DNA of 64,000 nucleotides, taken from Salmonella enterica subsp. enterica serovar Choleraesuis (lineage in GTDB: Bacteria; Pseudomonadota; Gammaproteobacteria; Enterobacterales; Enterobacteriaceae). Both the position numbers and the translations under genes were made by a program. Location: positions 1,736,001-1,800,000 of the forward strand of contig AP025685.1 in NCBI GenBank assembly GCA_022846635.1. Direction: 5' to 3'. This document shows positions 1-7,854 of this stretch, piece after piece (the stretch's first letter is position 1; each line of letters begins with the position of its first letter). The notes beneath the pieces were generated by a model, which searched no databases, had not been told where the DNA came from, and was given only the letters and a program-made list of their open reading frames with translations.

Positions 1-403
1 GCGTCTCTAACAGAGATAGCGTAAACCAGGCTTTGAGGTATTCGTCCCACGCCTTAGAAAGGGTAAATTCGGTCGACCATTCGGTATTGAACGCCTCATC
101 GCTGGCGTCGATGCAGGGTTTATCCAGCTCCAGACGGTCGAGGATCTGGACGGTTTTCAACTCGATAAAGCTGCCACCGCATAGCCAGGCGGCGATGATA
201 TTTGGCGCAAGCTGGGTGTGTGGCCCTGCGGCAGGGCCGACCGGGGTATCGCAGGTCTCGCCGAACAGTGAAATCTGGCGCTCCGGGTCTCTCTGGCAGA
301 ACTCAGACTCAGGAATACCAAAAATAGAACGACTCTCTTCATATTCTGCGCAGATACGCAGCAGCAACTCCCTGAACGGCACAGGGCGCATAATATCAGC
401 CAT
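1..403 (-). CDS. ygfK: YgfK, putative FAD/FeS oxidoreductase (N-terminal 134 residues; runs off left edge)
   Basis: The minus strand from an ATG at 403 reads MADIMRPVPFRELL and continues with FGETCDTPVGPAAGPHTQLA and ELKTVQILDRLELDKPCID, which match my memory of the start of E. coli YgfK (about 1030 residues). YgfK is a predicted selenate-reductase-like, FAD- and iron-sulphur-containing oxidoreductase encoded with anaerobic purine genes; its exact reaction is not settled to my knowledge. Only the dihydropyrimidine-dehydrogenase-like N-terminal part is present. An AAGGAG ribosome site lies 7 bases upstream of the ATG. A sigma-54-type promoter sits about 80 bases upstream (484-500). The plus-strand reading over the same bases is a shadow. 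Confidence 0.93.
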   Translation of the reverse strand, partial: MADIMRPVPFRELLLRICAEYEESRSIFGIPESEFCQRDPERQISLFGETCDTPVGPAAGPHTQLAPNIIAAWLCGGSFIELKTVQILDRLELDKPCIDASDEAFNTEWSTEFTLSKAWDEYLKAWFTLSLLET

Positions 404-483
404 ATGAGACTCCTTGCGGATCTAGATATTATCCATAACGGTTGGTCATCGCAGTGCGCGATGGGGAAAACAGCCAGCTAACT

Positions 484-500
484 AAGCAACATCCAGGCCA
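484..500 (-). promoter_or_regulatory. sigma-54 promoter for ygfK
   Basis: Read on the minus strand the site is TGGCCTGGATGTTGCTT, with GG (499-498) and GC (487-486) separated by exactly 10 bases and the -12 element TTGCT intact. Consensus is TGGCACN5TTGCW. Transcription would start near 474, about 70 bases before the ygfK ATG. A palindrome centred at 604 lies 105 bp upstream of the GG. Confidence 0.72.
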
Positions 501-596
501 TCGGCCAAGGTTGGAGAAATTAGCTATTAGAGATGCGATCGGTTTCTCAATTCCAGGCATACAGCCAGCCATAAGCGGCAGTTATGAGGCGGTGAA

Positions 597-611
597 TTAT
601 CAATGTGATAG
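597..611. promoter_or_regulatory. putative YgeV enhancer site (UAS), ygfK/yqeB interval
   Basis: TTATCA-ATG-TGATAG is a near-perfect palindrome with a 3-base centre. It resembles the palindromes at 14166-14184 and 7823-7831 and is centred 105 bp upstream of the -24 GG of the ygfK promoter, about ten helical turns. It is only 47 bp from the yqeB -24. For yqeB only a half-site, TTTCTCA at 543-549, lies near the -100 position. Assignment to YgeV is inference. Confidence 0.5.
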
Positions 612-649
612 GGCGCTATCAATAAAGGGCTCACGAAGGAGATAAAAAG

Positions 650-666
650 CGGCACAGGAGTTGCTT
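650..666 (+). promoter_or_regulatory. sigma-54 promoter for the yqeB-like gene
   Basis: CGGCACAGGAGTTGCTTT has GG at 651-652 and GC at 663-664 with 10 bases between, and full TTGCTTT at -12. It differs from the TGGCAC consensus only at the first base. Transcription would start near 676, 24 bases ahead of the ATG at 700, which argues against an upstream TTG start at 661. Confidence 0.75.
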
Positions 667-699
667 TATCTCATCAGAGATAAACATGGAGAGAAACTG

Positions 700-1551
700 A
701 TGGGATTTTTTGAGATGGCAGCGTGGTATGAAACAGAAAATTTGCCTTTTGCTTTATTACAGCTGATTGAGCGCCGAGGCTCTACGCCGCTGCATAGCGC
801 CAGTATGCTGGTGGATGGTCAGGGCGAAATTCACGGAACGCTCGGCGGGGGTATGCTGGAACGGCTGGCGATTGACGAAGCATTACAGGCGCTGATTCAG
901 GAGGAGAACCGATTATTCGAAGCGCGTCTCACCCGTCAGGGTGATAAGGCAGTAGGGGCAGATTGTGGTGGTTCAGTTACTATCCATATTGCGGTCTATC
1001 CCTCCCGGCCAGAACTCTATCTGCTGGGGGGCGGTCATGTAAATCGAGAGGTGGCTAAAGCTGCCTGCGCCGCCGGGTTTAGAACAACGGTATGTGATAC
1101 CTGGGAAAAAAATTTACAGCACCCGGATTTACCGGAGCCCTGTTCCCGAGTATATGGGGCAAATTTTGATGAGATAGTCGGGCGTTTGCCGTTAAGCGAA
1201 CGAAGCTATGTGGTTATTGCGACCAATCATGAGGACTACGAAGCTCTGAGCGCAGTGATTAAAAGCCCGCTGGCTTATCTGGGATTATTGGGCAGCCGCC
1301 GTAAAGTGCAGACTTTGCATGAGCGGCTCATTGAGCACTCAGCCGCCACACCGCTACAGCTGGAAAATCTACGCGCTCCGCTTGGGCTTGATATTGGCGC
1401 GCAAACGCCTGGTGAACTGGCGATAAGCATTGTCGGAGAACTGATTCAGACTCGACGGCAGAGCAAAAAGGCTACGGTTTCCAGTCGTTGCCAGATGGAT
1501 AACCCACCCCTGAAAACCGCAGCAAAGTTTAAAGCTGAAGTTACAGGCTGA
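700..1551 (+). CDS. yqeB: XdhC/CoxI-family molybdenum hydroxylase maturation factor, equivalent to the N-terminal half of YqeB
   Basis: This 283-residue protein matches the XdhC-like half of E. coli YqeB (for example PFALLQLIERRGSTPLHSAS, and GTLGGGMLERLAIDEALQAL near residues 46-65). XdhC-family proteins bind molybdenum cofactor and help insert its sulphurated form into xanthine-dehydrogenase-type enzymes. A Rossmann-like half follows (LYLLGGGHVNREVAKAA, then YLGLLGSRRKV and LDIGAQTPGELAISI). E. coli YqeB is about 541 residues and carries a second domain linked to selenium-dependent hydroxylases; here the protein stops after the first. The start at 700 follows GGAGA and fits the sigma-54 promoter. 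Its 3' end overlaps the convergent yqeA by 11 bases. Confidence 0.85.
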   Translation: MGFFEMAAWYETENLPFALLQLIERRGSTPLHSASMLVDGQGEIHGTLGGGMLERLAIDEALQALIQEENRLFEARLTRQGDKAVGADCGGSVTIHIAVYPSRPELYLLGGGHVNREVAKAACAAGFRTTVCDTWEKNLQHPDLPEPCSRVYGANFDEIVGRLPLSERSYVVIATNHEDYEALSAVIKSPLAYLGLLGSRRKVQTLHERLIEHSAATPLQLENLRAPLGLDIGAQTPGELAISIVGELIQTRRQSKKATVSSRCQMDNPPLKTAAKFKAEVTG

Positions 1552-2473
1552 TAACGGTACCGGTCAGGCCTTCTATGGCCTGCCGGGCGTTGCTCAGCAG
1601 GGTTATTATGGCGCGCCGCCCGGGGCGGGACTCGGCAAAATCTACCGCTGCCTGTACTTTTGGCAGCATAGATCCTGGGGCAAATTGCCCTTCATCCATC
1701 CAGCCTCTGGCCTGCTGTGGCGTGATGCGACTAAGCCATTGGGGATTATCAGTTTGGAAATTGATCGCCACTTTCTCAACTGCCGTGAGAATTATCAGTA
1801 CGTCGGCGTCCAGATCGCGGGCCAGTACGGCACTGGCGAGATCTTTATCAATAACCGCATTGGCTCCTTTCAGATGTCCATCGACATTAATAACCGGAAT
1901 GCCGCCGCCACCTACCGTCACCGGAATATGGCCAGCATTGAGTAGCGTTTTTATTGCATCCAGTTCAATGATTTGCCGTGGTGCCGGTGAGGCCACCACC
2001 CGTCGCCAGCCGCGTCCTGCGTCTTCAGCCACGTTAACGCCTTTACGTTGCAGCGCCTGTGCCGCCTTTTCATCCATAAATGAACCGATCGGTTTATTCG
2101 GGTGAGTGAAAGCCGGCTCGTCGGCGCAGACCCGCACCTGAGTCACCATAGAGACGACGGTACGGTCAACGCCGCGTTTTTCCAGCGCTTCGTGGAGGGC
2201 GTTTTGTAAGTCGTAGCCAATATATCCCTGACTTAAAGCCACGCACACCGACATAGGTAGCACCGGTGAGTGGGCGGCAGTGGCCGATGCCGCTTCAAAA
2301 GCCTGATGGATCATGCCTACCTGCGGGCCGTTACCGTGGGTAATAACCAGCTCGTGTCCTGCAGCTGCCAGGTCGGCGATAATTCCGGCAGTAGACTGTA
2401 CTGCTTTCATTTGCCCTTCGAGATCGGTGCCAAGCGCGTTACCGCCAAGCGCCAGGACAATTCGTTGTTTCAT
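1541..2473 (-). CDS. yqeA: carbamate kinase YqeA
   Basis: The 310-residue protein has the amino-acid-kinase-family carbamate kinase signatures: VLALGGNALG at the N-terminus, ITHGNGPQVGMIHQA near residue 45, VGGGGIPV near 200 and VIDKDLASAVLA near 220. Carbamate kinase makes ATP from carbamoyl phosphate and ADP in the cytoplasm. It is last in the ygeW-ygeX-ygeY-hyuA-yqeA run, which fits an energy-yielding end step that uses carbamoyl phosphate released by a transcarbamylase such as YgeW. The start overlaps the hyuA stop by 4 bases, so translation is probably coupled. Confidence 0.93.
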   Translation of the reverse strand: MKQRIVLALGGNALGTDLEGQMKAVQSTAGIIADLAAAGHELVITHGNGPQVGMIHQAFEAASATAAHSPVLPMSVCVALSQGYIGYDLQNALHEALEKRGVDRTVVSMVTQVRVCADEPAFTHPNKPIGSFMDEKAAQALQRKGVNVAEDAGRGWRRVVASPAPRQIIELDAIKTLLNAGHIPVTVGGGGIPVINVDGHLKGANAVIDKDLASAVLARDLDADVLIILTAVEKVAINFQTDNPQWLSRITPQQARGWMDEGQFAPGSMLPKVQAAVDFAESRPGRRAIITLLSNARQAIEGLTGTVISL

Positions 2474-3870
2474 TGAAATACTCCCTGTTGTTGATAGGCG
2501 AAAGGTTTACGATGGATAAATTGCCCGTATCCGCGCTGGCCGAGAAACTGCCCATTGCGCCAGACTATCTGCCCGCGCGACAGGGTCATGACCGGCACGC
2601 CGCGACATATGAAACCCTCATAGGGGGAATAGTCGGCATTATCATGCATATCGCGGTGGCGCAGGGTTTGGGTTAGCTGGGGATTGAACAGCACCAGATC
2701 CGCGTCGCTTCCTAGGTTCAGGTTTCCTTTGCGTGGCCACAAACCAAAAAGCTTTGCCGGGTTCGCGCTGGTCAATGCCACGAAACGCTGTGGGCTAATT
2801 CGCCCAGTCATTACGCCTTCGGAGAACAGCAACATCATGCGGTTTTCAACGCCTGGGAGCCCGTTAGGGCATTGGGTAAAATTATCGGTGGTTAAGGCCA
2901 GCCGCTGTTGATAAGGGAAAGTGCAATGGTCGGTGGCGACCGTATCGATACTATTGTCGGCAATACCAACCCACAGCCTGTCCTGCTCTTCATGGCCGCG
3001 CAGCGGCGGGCTGAGGATATATTTGAGGCCGTCCGGCTCAAGATAACGATTGATATCCAGCAGCAAGTATTGTGGACAGGTTTCTACCCATACCGGCTGC
3101 TTACGTGCTTTAGCCAGGCGCAGATAATCGAGGCCCAGCCCGTTGGACAGGTGGACAATATAGAGTGGGGCATCGCCCGCCAGGTGGGCCAGGTTAATAG
3201 TGCGGGCAATTGCCTCCGCTTCACAGGATACCGGACGGCTAAGGGCATGCCATAAGGGAGTGGTTTTGCCTTCGCTGAGAAACTGTTGTCGATTTAATTC
3301 CACGGCGGCGTGGTTTTCCGGGTGTACCGTCGCCAGTGCTCCCGCCTCTTTTAAGCGCTTCAGAAGCTTGAGTACATCGCCGTCATTCAGGTGATACTGA
3401 TACGTCAGGTAAAACTTGAAACTGCTAATTCCTTCTTTGCTCACCATATCAGCGATTTCATCAATGATTTCGTCATTAACATGCTGAATAACGCCATGAA
3501 AGCTATAGTCAATAACCGCGTTACCGCTGGCATCCTGATGATACTTATTTAGCTGGTGATGCAGATTGCATCCGGCAGGGCCAAAGCCCATATGGTCGAT
3601 GATTGTAGTGGTGCCACCGCAGGCTGCGGCTCGGGTGCCGGTATAAAAGTCGTCACAGCTTTGCGCGATACCGACGTCAATATTGAAATGCGTGTGCACG
3701 TCGACACCGCCGGGCATGACCATCAGCCCTTCGGCATCAATAATCTCCCATCCGGGTTGCGGCGTTATCTGGCTATCGCAACAGACTATTTTCCCCCCAT
3801 CAATCAGCAGGGATGCTTGTACTGAACGTTCGCTATCTACCAGCGTGCCATTCTTAATAAGTGTTGCCAT
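2470..3870 (-). CDS. hyuA: D-phenylhydantoinase / dihydropyrimidinase-like amidohydrolase HyuA
   Basis: The 466-residue cyclic amidohydrolase opens hydantoin-type rings. Visible signatures are the metal pair HTH in PGGVDVHTHFNIDVG (near residue 60), the lysine expected to be carbamylated in FKFYLTYQYH (near 150), YIVHLSNGLG (near 235) and the aspartate in TVATDHCTFP (near 315). Length matches E. coli HyuA (461). It lies between ygeY (upstream) and yqeA (4-base overlap downstream). In this cluster its natural substrate is presumably an intermediate of purine breakdown rather than phenylhydantoin; that is inference from context. The 48-base gap to ygeY contains a GC-rich hairpin. Confidence 0.93.
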   Translation of the reverse strand: MATLIKNGTLVDSERSVQASLLIDGGKIVCCDSQITPQPGWEIIDAEGLMVMPGGVDVHTHFNIDVGIAQSCDDFYTGTRAAACGGTTTIIDHMGFGPAGCNLHHQLNKYHQDASGNAVIDYSFHGVIQHVNDEIIDEIADMVSKEGISSFKFYLTYQYHLNDGDVLKLLKRLKEAGALATVHPENHAAVELNRQQFLSEGKTTPLWHALSRPVSCEAEAIARTINLAHLAGDAPLYIVHLSNGLGLDYLRLAKARKQPVWVETCPQYLLLDINRYLEPDGLKYILSPPLRGHEEQDRLWVGIADNSIDTVATDHCTFPYQQRLALTTDNFTQCPNGLPGVENRMMLLFSEGVMTGRISPQRFVALTSANPAKLFGLWPRKGNLNLGSDADLVLFNPQLTQTLRHRDMHDNADYSPYEGFICRGVPVMTLSRGQIVWRNGQFLGQRGYGQFIHRKPFAYQQQGVFQ

Positions 3871-3894
3871 TACTGCACCTCAACACAAAGAGAA

Positions 3895-3912
3895 AGCGCC
3901 CCGCAGGGCGCT
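3895..3912 (-). other. intercistronic hairpin between ygeY and hyuA
   Basis: AGCGCCC and GGGCGCT form a perfect 7-bp stem with a 4-base loop in the short ygeY-hyuA gap. On the minus strand it is followed by TTCTCTTTG, too weak a T-run for a full terminator. It could give partial termination or mark an mRNA processing end. Confidence 0.5.
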
Positions 3913-3918
3913 GGCCGG

Positions 3919-5133
3919 TTATTTTTTCAGCGCAAGCCATGACAGCGGAATAGCGGCATACATGGCGGCGCAGGTGACGAGATGAGACTTCCAGGTTTTT
4001 TCATTCGGGGCGTGGGCTTCCGGCTCTTTACCCGGCCCAAAACCGATAACCGGAATACCGTGGCGGCCCATAATCGATACGCCATTGGTAGAGAACGTCC
4101 ACTTATCGACAACGGGATCTTTGTTAAACAGCCCCTGGTAGGCGGAAGATAAGGCCCGGACGGTGAAGTGATCTTCTTCAACCTTCCAGGTTGGGAAGTA
4201 GCATTCGGTTGGATATTCCAGCCCGGTCCATGAAGGTCTGTCATAGCGATAAAGCGTAACGTTACCTTTGGCGGCTTTAACGGCTGGAAGGGCGCGGATT
4301 TCCTCTAGTGCGCCTTCCCAGGTTTCCCCCCAGGTCAGGCGGCGGTCAATTGAGATAGCGCAGCTATCGGCCACGGCGCAGCGGCTCGGTGAGGTGAAGA
4401 AAATTTCGGAGACGGTAAGTGTTCCCTTTCCAAGGAAAGGATCGTTACCCAGATTTTTCGCCAGAGACTGAAGCTCGGTTAAGACAGGGGCCATCTTGAA
4501 GATGGCGTTGTCGCCGCGTTCAGGCGCCGAGCCGTGACAGCTTACACCTTCAACTTCGACTCTGATTTCCATACGCCCGCGGTGGCCGCGATAGATATTA
4601 CAATCGGTTGGTTCGGTACTGACTACGAACTCCGGGCGGATATTGGATTGCTCAATAATATACTGCCAGCACAGACCGTCGCAGTCCTCTTCCTGAACAG
4701 TACCGGTAACCAGCAGGGTATATTCATCCTCAAGGCCAAGCTGTTTGATAATCTTGCCAGCATAAACCATGGATGCCATGCCGCCTTCCTGGTCGGATGC
4801 GCCGCGCCCGCCGATTAACTCCTCGTCCTCCATGCCTTTGTATGGGTCAAACTTCCAGTTATTAGGGTTACCGATGCCGACGGTGTCGATGTGAGCATCC
4901 ATGGCAAGGAGGCGTGGGCCGTGGCCGATATAGCCGAGGATATTACCCATTGGGTCAATTTCTACCTTATCGAAGCCAACCTTTACCATCTCCTCCTTGA
5001 TCCGATGGATAACCTTTTTTTCATCACAGCTTTCACTGGGGATGGCTATCATATCGCGTAAAAAGCGCGTCATTTCAGGCTGGTATTCTTTAGCCAGCGC
5101 CAGAATTTGGTTGAACGGTATAGTTTTAGACAT
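3919..5133 (-). CDS. ygeY: YgeY, M20-family metallopeptidase-like hydrolase
   Basis: From the ATG at 5133 the protein is 404 residues and nearly collinear with E. coli YgeY (403): [20 protein letters not shown], the M20 metal motif MDAHIDTVG (near residue 80), [13 protein letters not shown] (bridging Asp) and the catalytic EE pair in [11 protein letters not shown]20 enzymes are zinc hydrolases that cleave amide or ureido bonds; in this pathway the substrate may be a ureido intermediate, which is inference. The longer open frame to 5616 is ygeX read in another frame and was dropped. The gene overlaps ygeX by 8 bases, showing operon coupling. Confidence 0.93.
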   Translation of the reverse strand: MSKTIPFNQILALAKEYQPEMTRFLRDMIAIPSESCDEKKVIHRIKEEMVKVGFDKVEIDPMGNILGYIGHGPRLLAMDAHIDTVGIGNPNNWKFDPYKGMEDEELIGGRGASDQEGGMASMVYAGKIIKQLGLEDEYTLLVTGTVQEEDCDGLCWQYIIEQSNIRPEFVVSTEPTDCNIYRGHRGRMEIRVEVEGVSCHGSAPERGDNAIFKMAPVLTELQSLAKNLGNDPFLGKGTLTVSEIFFTSPSRCAVADSCAISIDRRLTWGETWEGALEEIRALPAVKAAKGNVTLYRYDRPSWTGLEYPTECYFPTWKVEEDHFTVRALSSAYQGLFNKDPVVDKWTFSTNGVSIMGRHGIPVIGFGPGKEPEAHAPNEKTWKSHLVTCAAMYAAIPLSWLALKK

Positions 5134-6349
5134 GTGTAATTCCTTTTGAACAGTACGAAACTCCCGCTTTGCCTTCCCAGACGATCTCCCGGTAATTGAT
5201 CGGGTCGGTATCGCCTTCGGTACTGATGGCAAGGATGCGAGACTCTGGGGTGATATGGAGTTTTTTGAGTAGTTCAGCCCGCTGCGGGTGATGCGACAGT
5301 GCGGCCAGTACGCCAATGCCGATAGCGCCGGACTCGCCGGAAATAATGGCAGGGTCTCCGGCGTATGGGTTACCAAGAACGCGCATGCCCAGCGCAGCCA
5401 CCCGGTCTTCACAGGACAGGAAGTGCTGAACGTTATCGCGCAGCAGGGGCCAGCCCAGCGGGTTGGGCTCGCCGCAGGCCAGGCCCGCCATAATAGTGTC
5501 CATCGCGCCACCAACATTGACGCATTTACCGGCCAGCCCTGAGCGGTACAAACAGTCGGCTTTGTCCGGTTCGACCACCATTGTCTGGAATTGCCCCGGG
5601 CCATAGCGGTCGACAAAGTAGCCCAGAACGCCGGCAGCCATAGCTCCTACGCCAGCTTGCAGGATGATGTGGGTAGGTGGAGCGAGCTGCATCTGCTCAA
5701 TCTGTTCGGCCGCTTCGTCGGCCAGGGTGGCATAGCCCTGCATTATCCAGGTTGGAATTTCGCTATATCCCTCCCAGGCCGTATCCTGCACTACATACCA
5801 GCCCCGACGCTGAGCTTCGGCCTGGGTCATACGCACGGTATCGTCGTAGTTGCTATCGGTAACGATGCATTCAGCCCCGAGATCGGTGATGTGCTTGACG
5901 CGTGCCGCGACTGAGCCCTTAGGCATATAGATAACCGCTTTTTGACCCAGCGCTCGCGCGGCCCAGGCGATACCGCGCCCATGGTTGCCGTCGGTTGTGG
6001 TGGCAAAGGTCAGGGGAGGGAATGCCTGTTCTTTGAAACTTTCAAATGTGAACCGATTAATATCAAGCTGATACTTCTGGCATAAAAGACGGGCGATGGC
6101 CCATGCTCCTCCCAGCATCTTAAAAGCATTAAGTTCAAAGCGCTGAGACTCATCTTTAACCAGAATCTGACCGACACCGAGACTTTTGGCCAGCCCCGGC
6201 AGGCTGCAAAGAGGCGTCGGACTGTAACCGGCCAGCGTACGATGAAAACGCCGGGCGGTTACGGCCGCCTGCTGATTAAAAACCGGCGATCGTGCAGGCT
6301 GAAAATAAGCATTCGCCGCAATCTGGATTGCGAGTTCAAACTGTGACAT
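5126..6349 (-). CDS. ygeX: diaminopropionate ammonia-lyase YgeX
   Basis: This 407-residue fold-type II PLP enzyme converts 2,3-diaminopropionate to pyruvate and ammonia in E. coli and Salmonella. The PLP lysine is in [15 protein letters not shown] (near residue 80), followed by [20 protein letters not shown] (near 115) and [19 protein letters not shown] (near 280), all hallmarks of the family. Its presence supports the idea that the purine ring is reduced to a diaminopropionate-level intermediate and then to pyruvate. It lies 75 bases downstream of ygeW, with a 9-bp-stem hairpin in between. Confidence 0.93.
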   Translation of the reverse strand: MSQFELAIQIAANAYFQPARSPVFNQQAAVTARRFHRTLAGYSPTPLCSLPGLAKSLGVGQILVKDESQRFELNAFKMLGGAWAIARLLCQKYQLDINRFTFESFKEQAFPPLTFATTTDGNHGRGIAWAARALGQKAVIYMPKGSVAARVKHITDLGAECIVTDSNYDDTVRMTQAEAQRRGWYVVQDTAWEGYSEIPTWIMQGYATLADEAAEQIEQMQLAPPTHIILQAGVGAMAAGVLGYFVDRYGPGQFQTMVVEPDKADCLYRSGLAGKCVNVGGAMDTIMAGLACGEPNPLGWPLLRDNVQHFLSCEDRVAALGMRVLGNPYAGDPAIISGESGAIGIGVLAALSHHPQRAELLKKLHITPESRILAISTEGDTDPINYREIVWEGKAGVSYCSKGITHV

Positions 6350-6386
6350 CTCATAAAATCCTTTTTAGCTGATATGACATAACCGG

Positions 6387-6414
6387 GCGCCAGGCATAAA
6401 CTGCGGCCTGGCGC
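6387..6414 (-). other. intercistronic hairpin between ygeW and ygeX
   Basis: GCGCCAGGC (6387-6395) and GCCTGGCGC (6406-6414) form a perfect 9-bp stem with a 10-base loop just after the ygeW stop codon. No T-run follows on the minus strand, so it is more likely an mRNA-stabilising or REP-like element than a terminator. Confidence 0.55.
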
Positions 6415-6424
6415 GGGCTGGACA

Positions 6425-7615
6425 TCAGCGGTAGATACGTGGAACGGCAGCGGCGAGACGCTGCTCAAGTGCCTGAGCTGGATTAGCGAACCTGCGGGCG
6501 ACAATCATGGCGGCGATGATGTAAGGCTTCCAGCTTGCTTCGTGGTAGGTTGGGAAGCGATAGCGTTCAAATACGCTGGCTTCTACCTCTCCGCGCTCAC
6601 AGGAAACACCGGTAATATCGGCAGGCAGACAGTGCATATACAGCGCATTGCCGCCACGGGTGCGCTTCATCATCGCTTCGGTGCAATGCCAGTCTTTGAA
6701 CTTAGCATTGTTGGCGAGGCAGGACTGTTCGAGCTGGGTCAGACCCGCGCTGTCGTTACTGCGTAACAGTTCGGTACGACGCTGCATGATTTGCCACGGT
6801 GCCCAGGATTTCGGATAAACGATATCGGCGTTTTCAAAGGCTTCTTCCATGCTGCCAACCTGGCGGAAGCTGCCGCCTGACTCTTTAGCGTTTTTACCGG
6901 CGACGTCTAGCACCTCCGGCAACAGATCGTAACCTTCGGGATGAGCCAGAGTGACATCCATACCAAACCGGGTCATCAGACCGATTATCCCCTGCGGTAC
7001 GGATAGCGGCTTGCCATAGCTCGGGGAGTAAGCCCAGGTCATGGCAATTTTTTTACCTTTGAGATTTTCCAGACTACCAAAATGAGATTTCAGCCAGGCC
7101 AGATCGGCCATTGATTGGGTTGGGTGGTCGATATCACACTGCAGGTTCACCATGGCCGGGCGTTGCGGCAGAACCCCCTGCTCGAAGCCTTCGTCCATCG
7201 CCGCTGCTACTTCACGCATATAAGCGTTACCTGCTCCGAGATACATATCATCGCGGATGCCTATAACTTCGGCACAATAGGAGATAACGTTGGCGGTTTC
7301 TCGCGTGGTTTCGCCATGGGCAATTTGTGATTTCCCCTCATCCAGATCCTGTTGCGTCAGCCCCAGAAGGTTAAGCGCGGAGGCATAAGAGAAGCGAGTG
7401 CGGGTCGAATTATCGCGAAACAGCGAAATGCCCAAACCGTTATTGAACAGCCGGGTATCGATATTTGCTGCGCGCATTTCCCTCAACGCCTCTGCAAGCA
7501 GGAGGATTTGTTCCAGCTCTTCGCGGCTTTGCTCCCAGGTCAGGAAAAAGTCCCTGGTCGACAGCGAGGATTTTTTAGCGCTCACTTGCTTAAGTAGCTG
7601 CTTAATGTCATTCAT
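6425..7615 (-). CDS. ygeW: YgeW, ornithine/aspartate transcarbamylase-family protein
   Basis: The 396-residue protein is collinear with E. coli YgeW. The carbamoyl-phosphate loop is in FRDNSTRTRFSYAS (near residue 70), followed by DLDEGKSQIAHGET, the conserved VNLQCDIDHPTQSMADL (near 175) and the HCLP motif in YMHCLPADITG (near 330). The family moves a carbamoyl group between phosphate and an amino acceptor. Here it likely works in the phosphorolytic direction to supply carbamoyl phosphate to YqeA; the acceptor has been proposed to be a ureidopropionate-type compound. It is first in its operon, with a -24/-12 promoter about 95-110 bases upstream. Confidence 0.92.
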   Translation of the reverse strand: MNDIKQLLKQVSAKKSSLSTRDFFLTWEQSREELEQILLLAEALREMRAANIDTRLFNNGLGISLFRDNSTRTRFSYASALNLLGLTQQDLDEGKSQIAHGETTRETANVISYCAEVIGIRDDMYLGAGNAYMREVAAAMDEGFEQGVLPQRPAMVNLQCDIDHPTQSMADLAWLKSHFGSLENLKGKKIAMTWAYSPSYGKPLSVPQGIIGLMTRFGMDVTLAHPEGYDLLPEVLDVAGKNAKESGGSFRQVGSMEEAFENADIVYPKSWAPWQIMQRRTELLRSNDSAGLTQLEQSCLANNAKFKDWHCTEAMMKRTRGGNALYMHCLPADITGVSCERGEVEASVFERYRFPTYHEASWKPYIIAAMIVARRFANPAQALEQRLAAAVPRIYR

Positions 7616-7661
7616 GAGTTCGTATCCCTCTGGGAAATAAAAGCGATAGTCAGAATTAATT

Positions 7662-7690
7662 TTTTGGTAAAGCGACTTTGGCTACCAAAA
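7662..7690. other. inverted repeat in the ygeW leader
   Basis: TTTTGGTA (7662-7669) and TACCAAAA (7683-7690) are perfect 8-bp arms with a 13-base spacer, between the predicted ygeW transcription start (about 7697) and the ATG at 7615. It could be an operator for a repressor or an mRNA hairpin. No known consensus was recognised. Confidence 0.4.
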
Positions 7691-7708
7691 GACGCACTAA
7701 TTAAGTAA

Positions 7709-7723
7709 ACAAGTTTTGTGCCA
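7709..7723 (-). promoter_or_regulatory. sigma-54-like promoter for ygeW-ygeX-ygeY-hyuA-yqeA
   Basis: On the minus strand the site reads TGGCACAAAACTTGTTT. The -24 box is perfect and the 10-base spacing from GG (7722-7721) is right, but the -12 element is GT instead of GC. A TCATTATGA palindrome is centred at 7827, 105 bp upstream of the GG. The -12 mismatch lowers confidence. Confidence 0.55.
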
Positions 7724-7822
7724 GGTTTAAAATTTACCTGCATTATGTGTGACGGGTCATACTCTGCGGCCTGATGGCGGGTTAATCTCGGGTGTGACTG
7801 AGTGTTTATATTGCGACTGGAT

Positions 7823-7831
7823 TCATTATGA
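7823..7831. promoter_or_regulatory. putative YgeV enhancer site upstream of ygeW
   Basis: TCATTATGA is identical in nine bases to the core of the palindrome at 14166-14184. Flanks read ATTCA-TTA-TGATA. It is 105 bp from the ygeW -24 GG and 24 bp before the ygeV start codon, so it could also let YgeV control its own gene. Confidence 0.5.
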
Positions 7832-7854
7832 TAATCACAGGAGGTATTCTCAAA

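Noticed and set aside
33..407. Plus-strand open frame over the ygfK start
   Set aside because: The minus strand encodes a clear YgfK N-terminus with a good ribosome site; the plus frame is its shadow.
3919..5616. 565-residue version of YgeY
   Set aside because: The extra N-terminal part is ygeX in another frame; the family start MSKTIPFNQ at 5133 fits E. coli YgeY.
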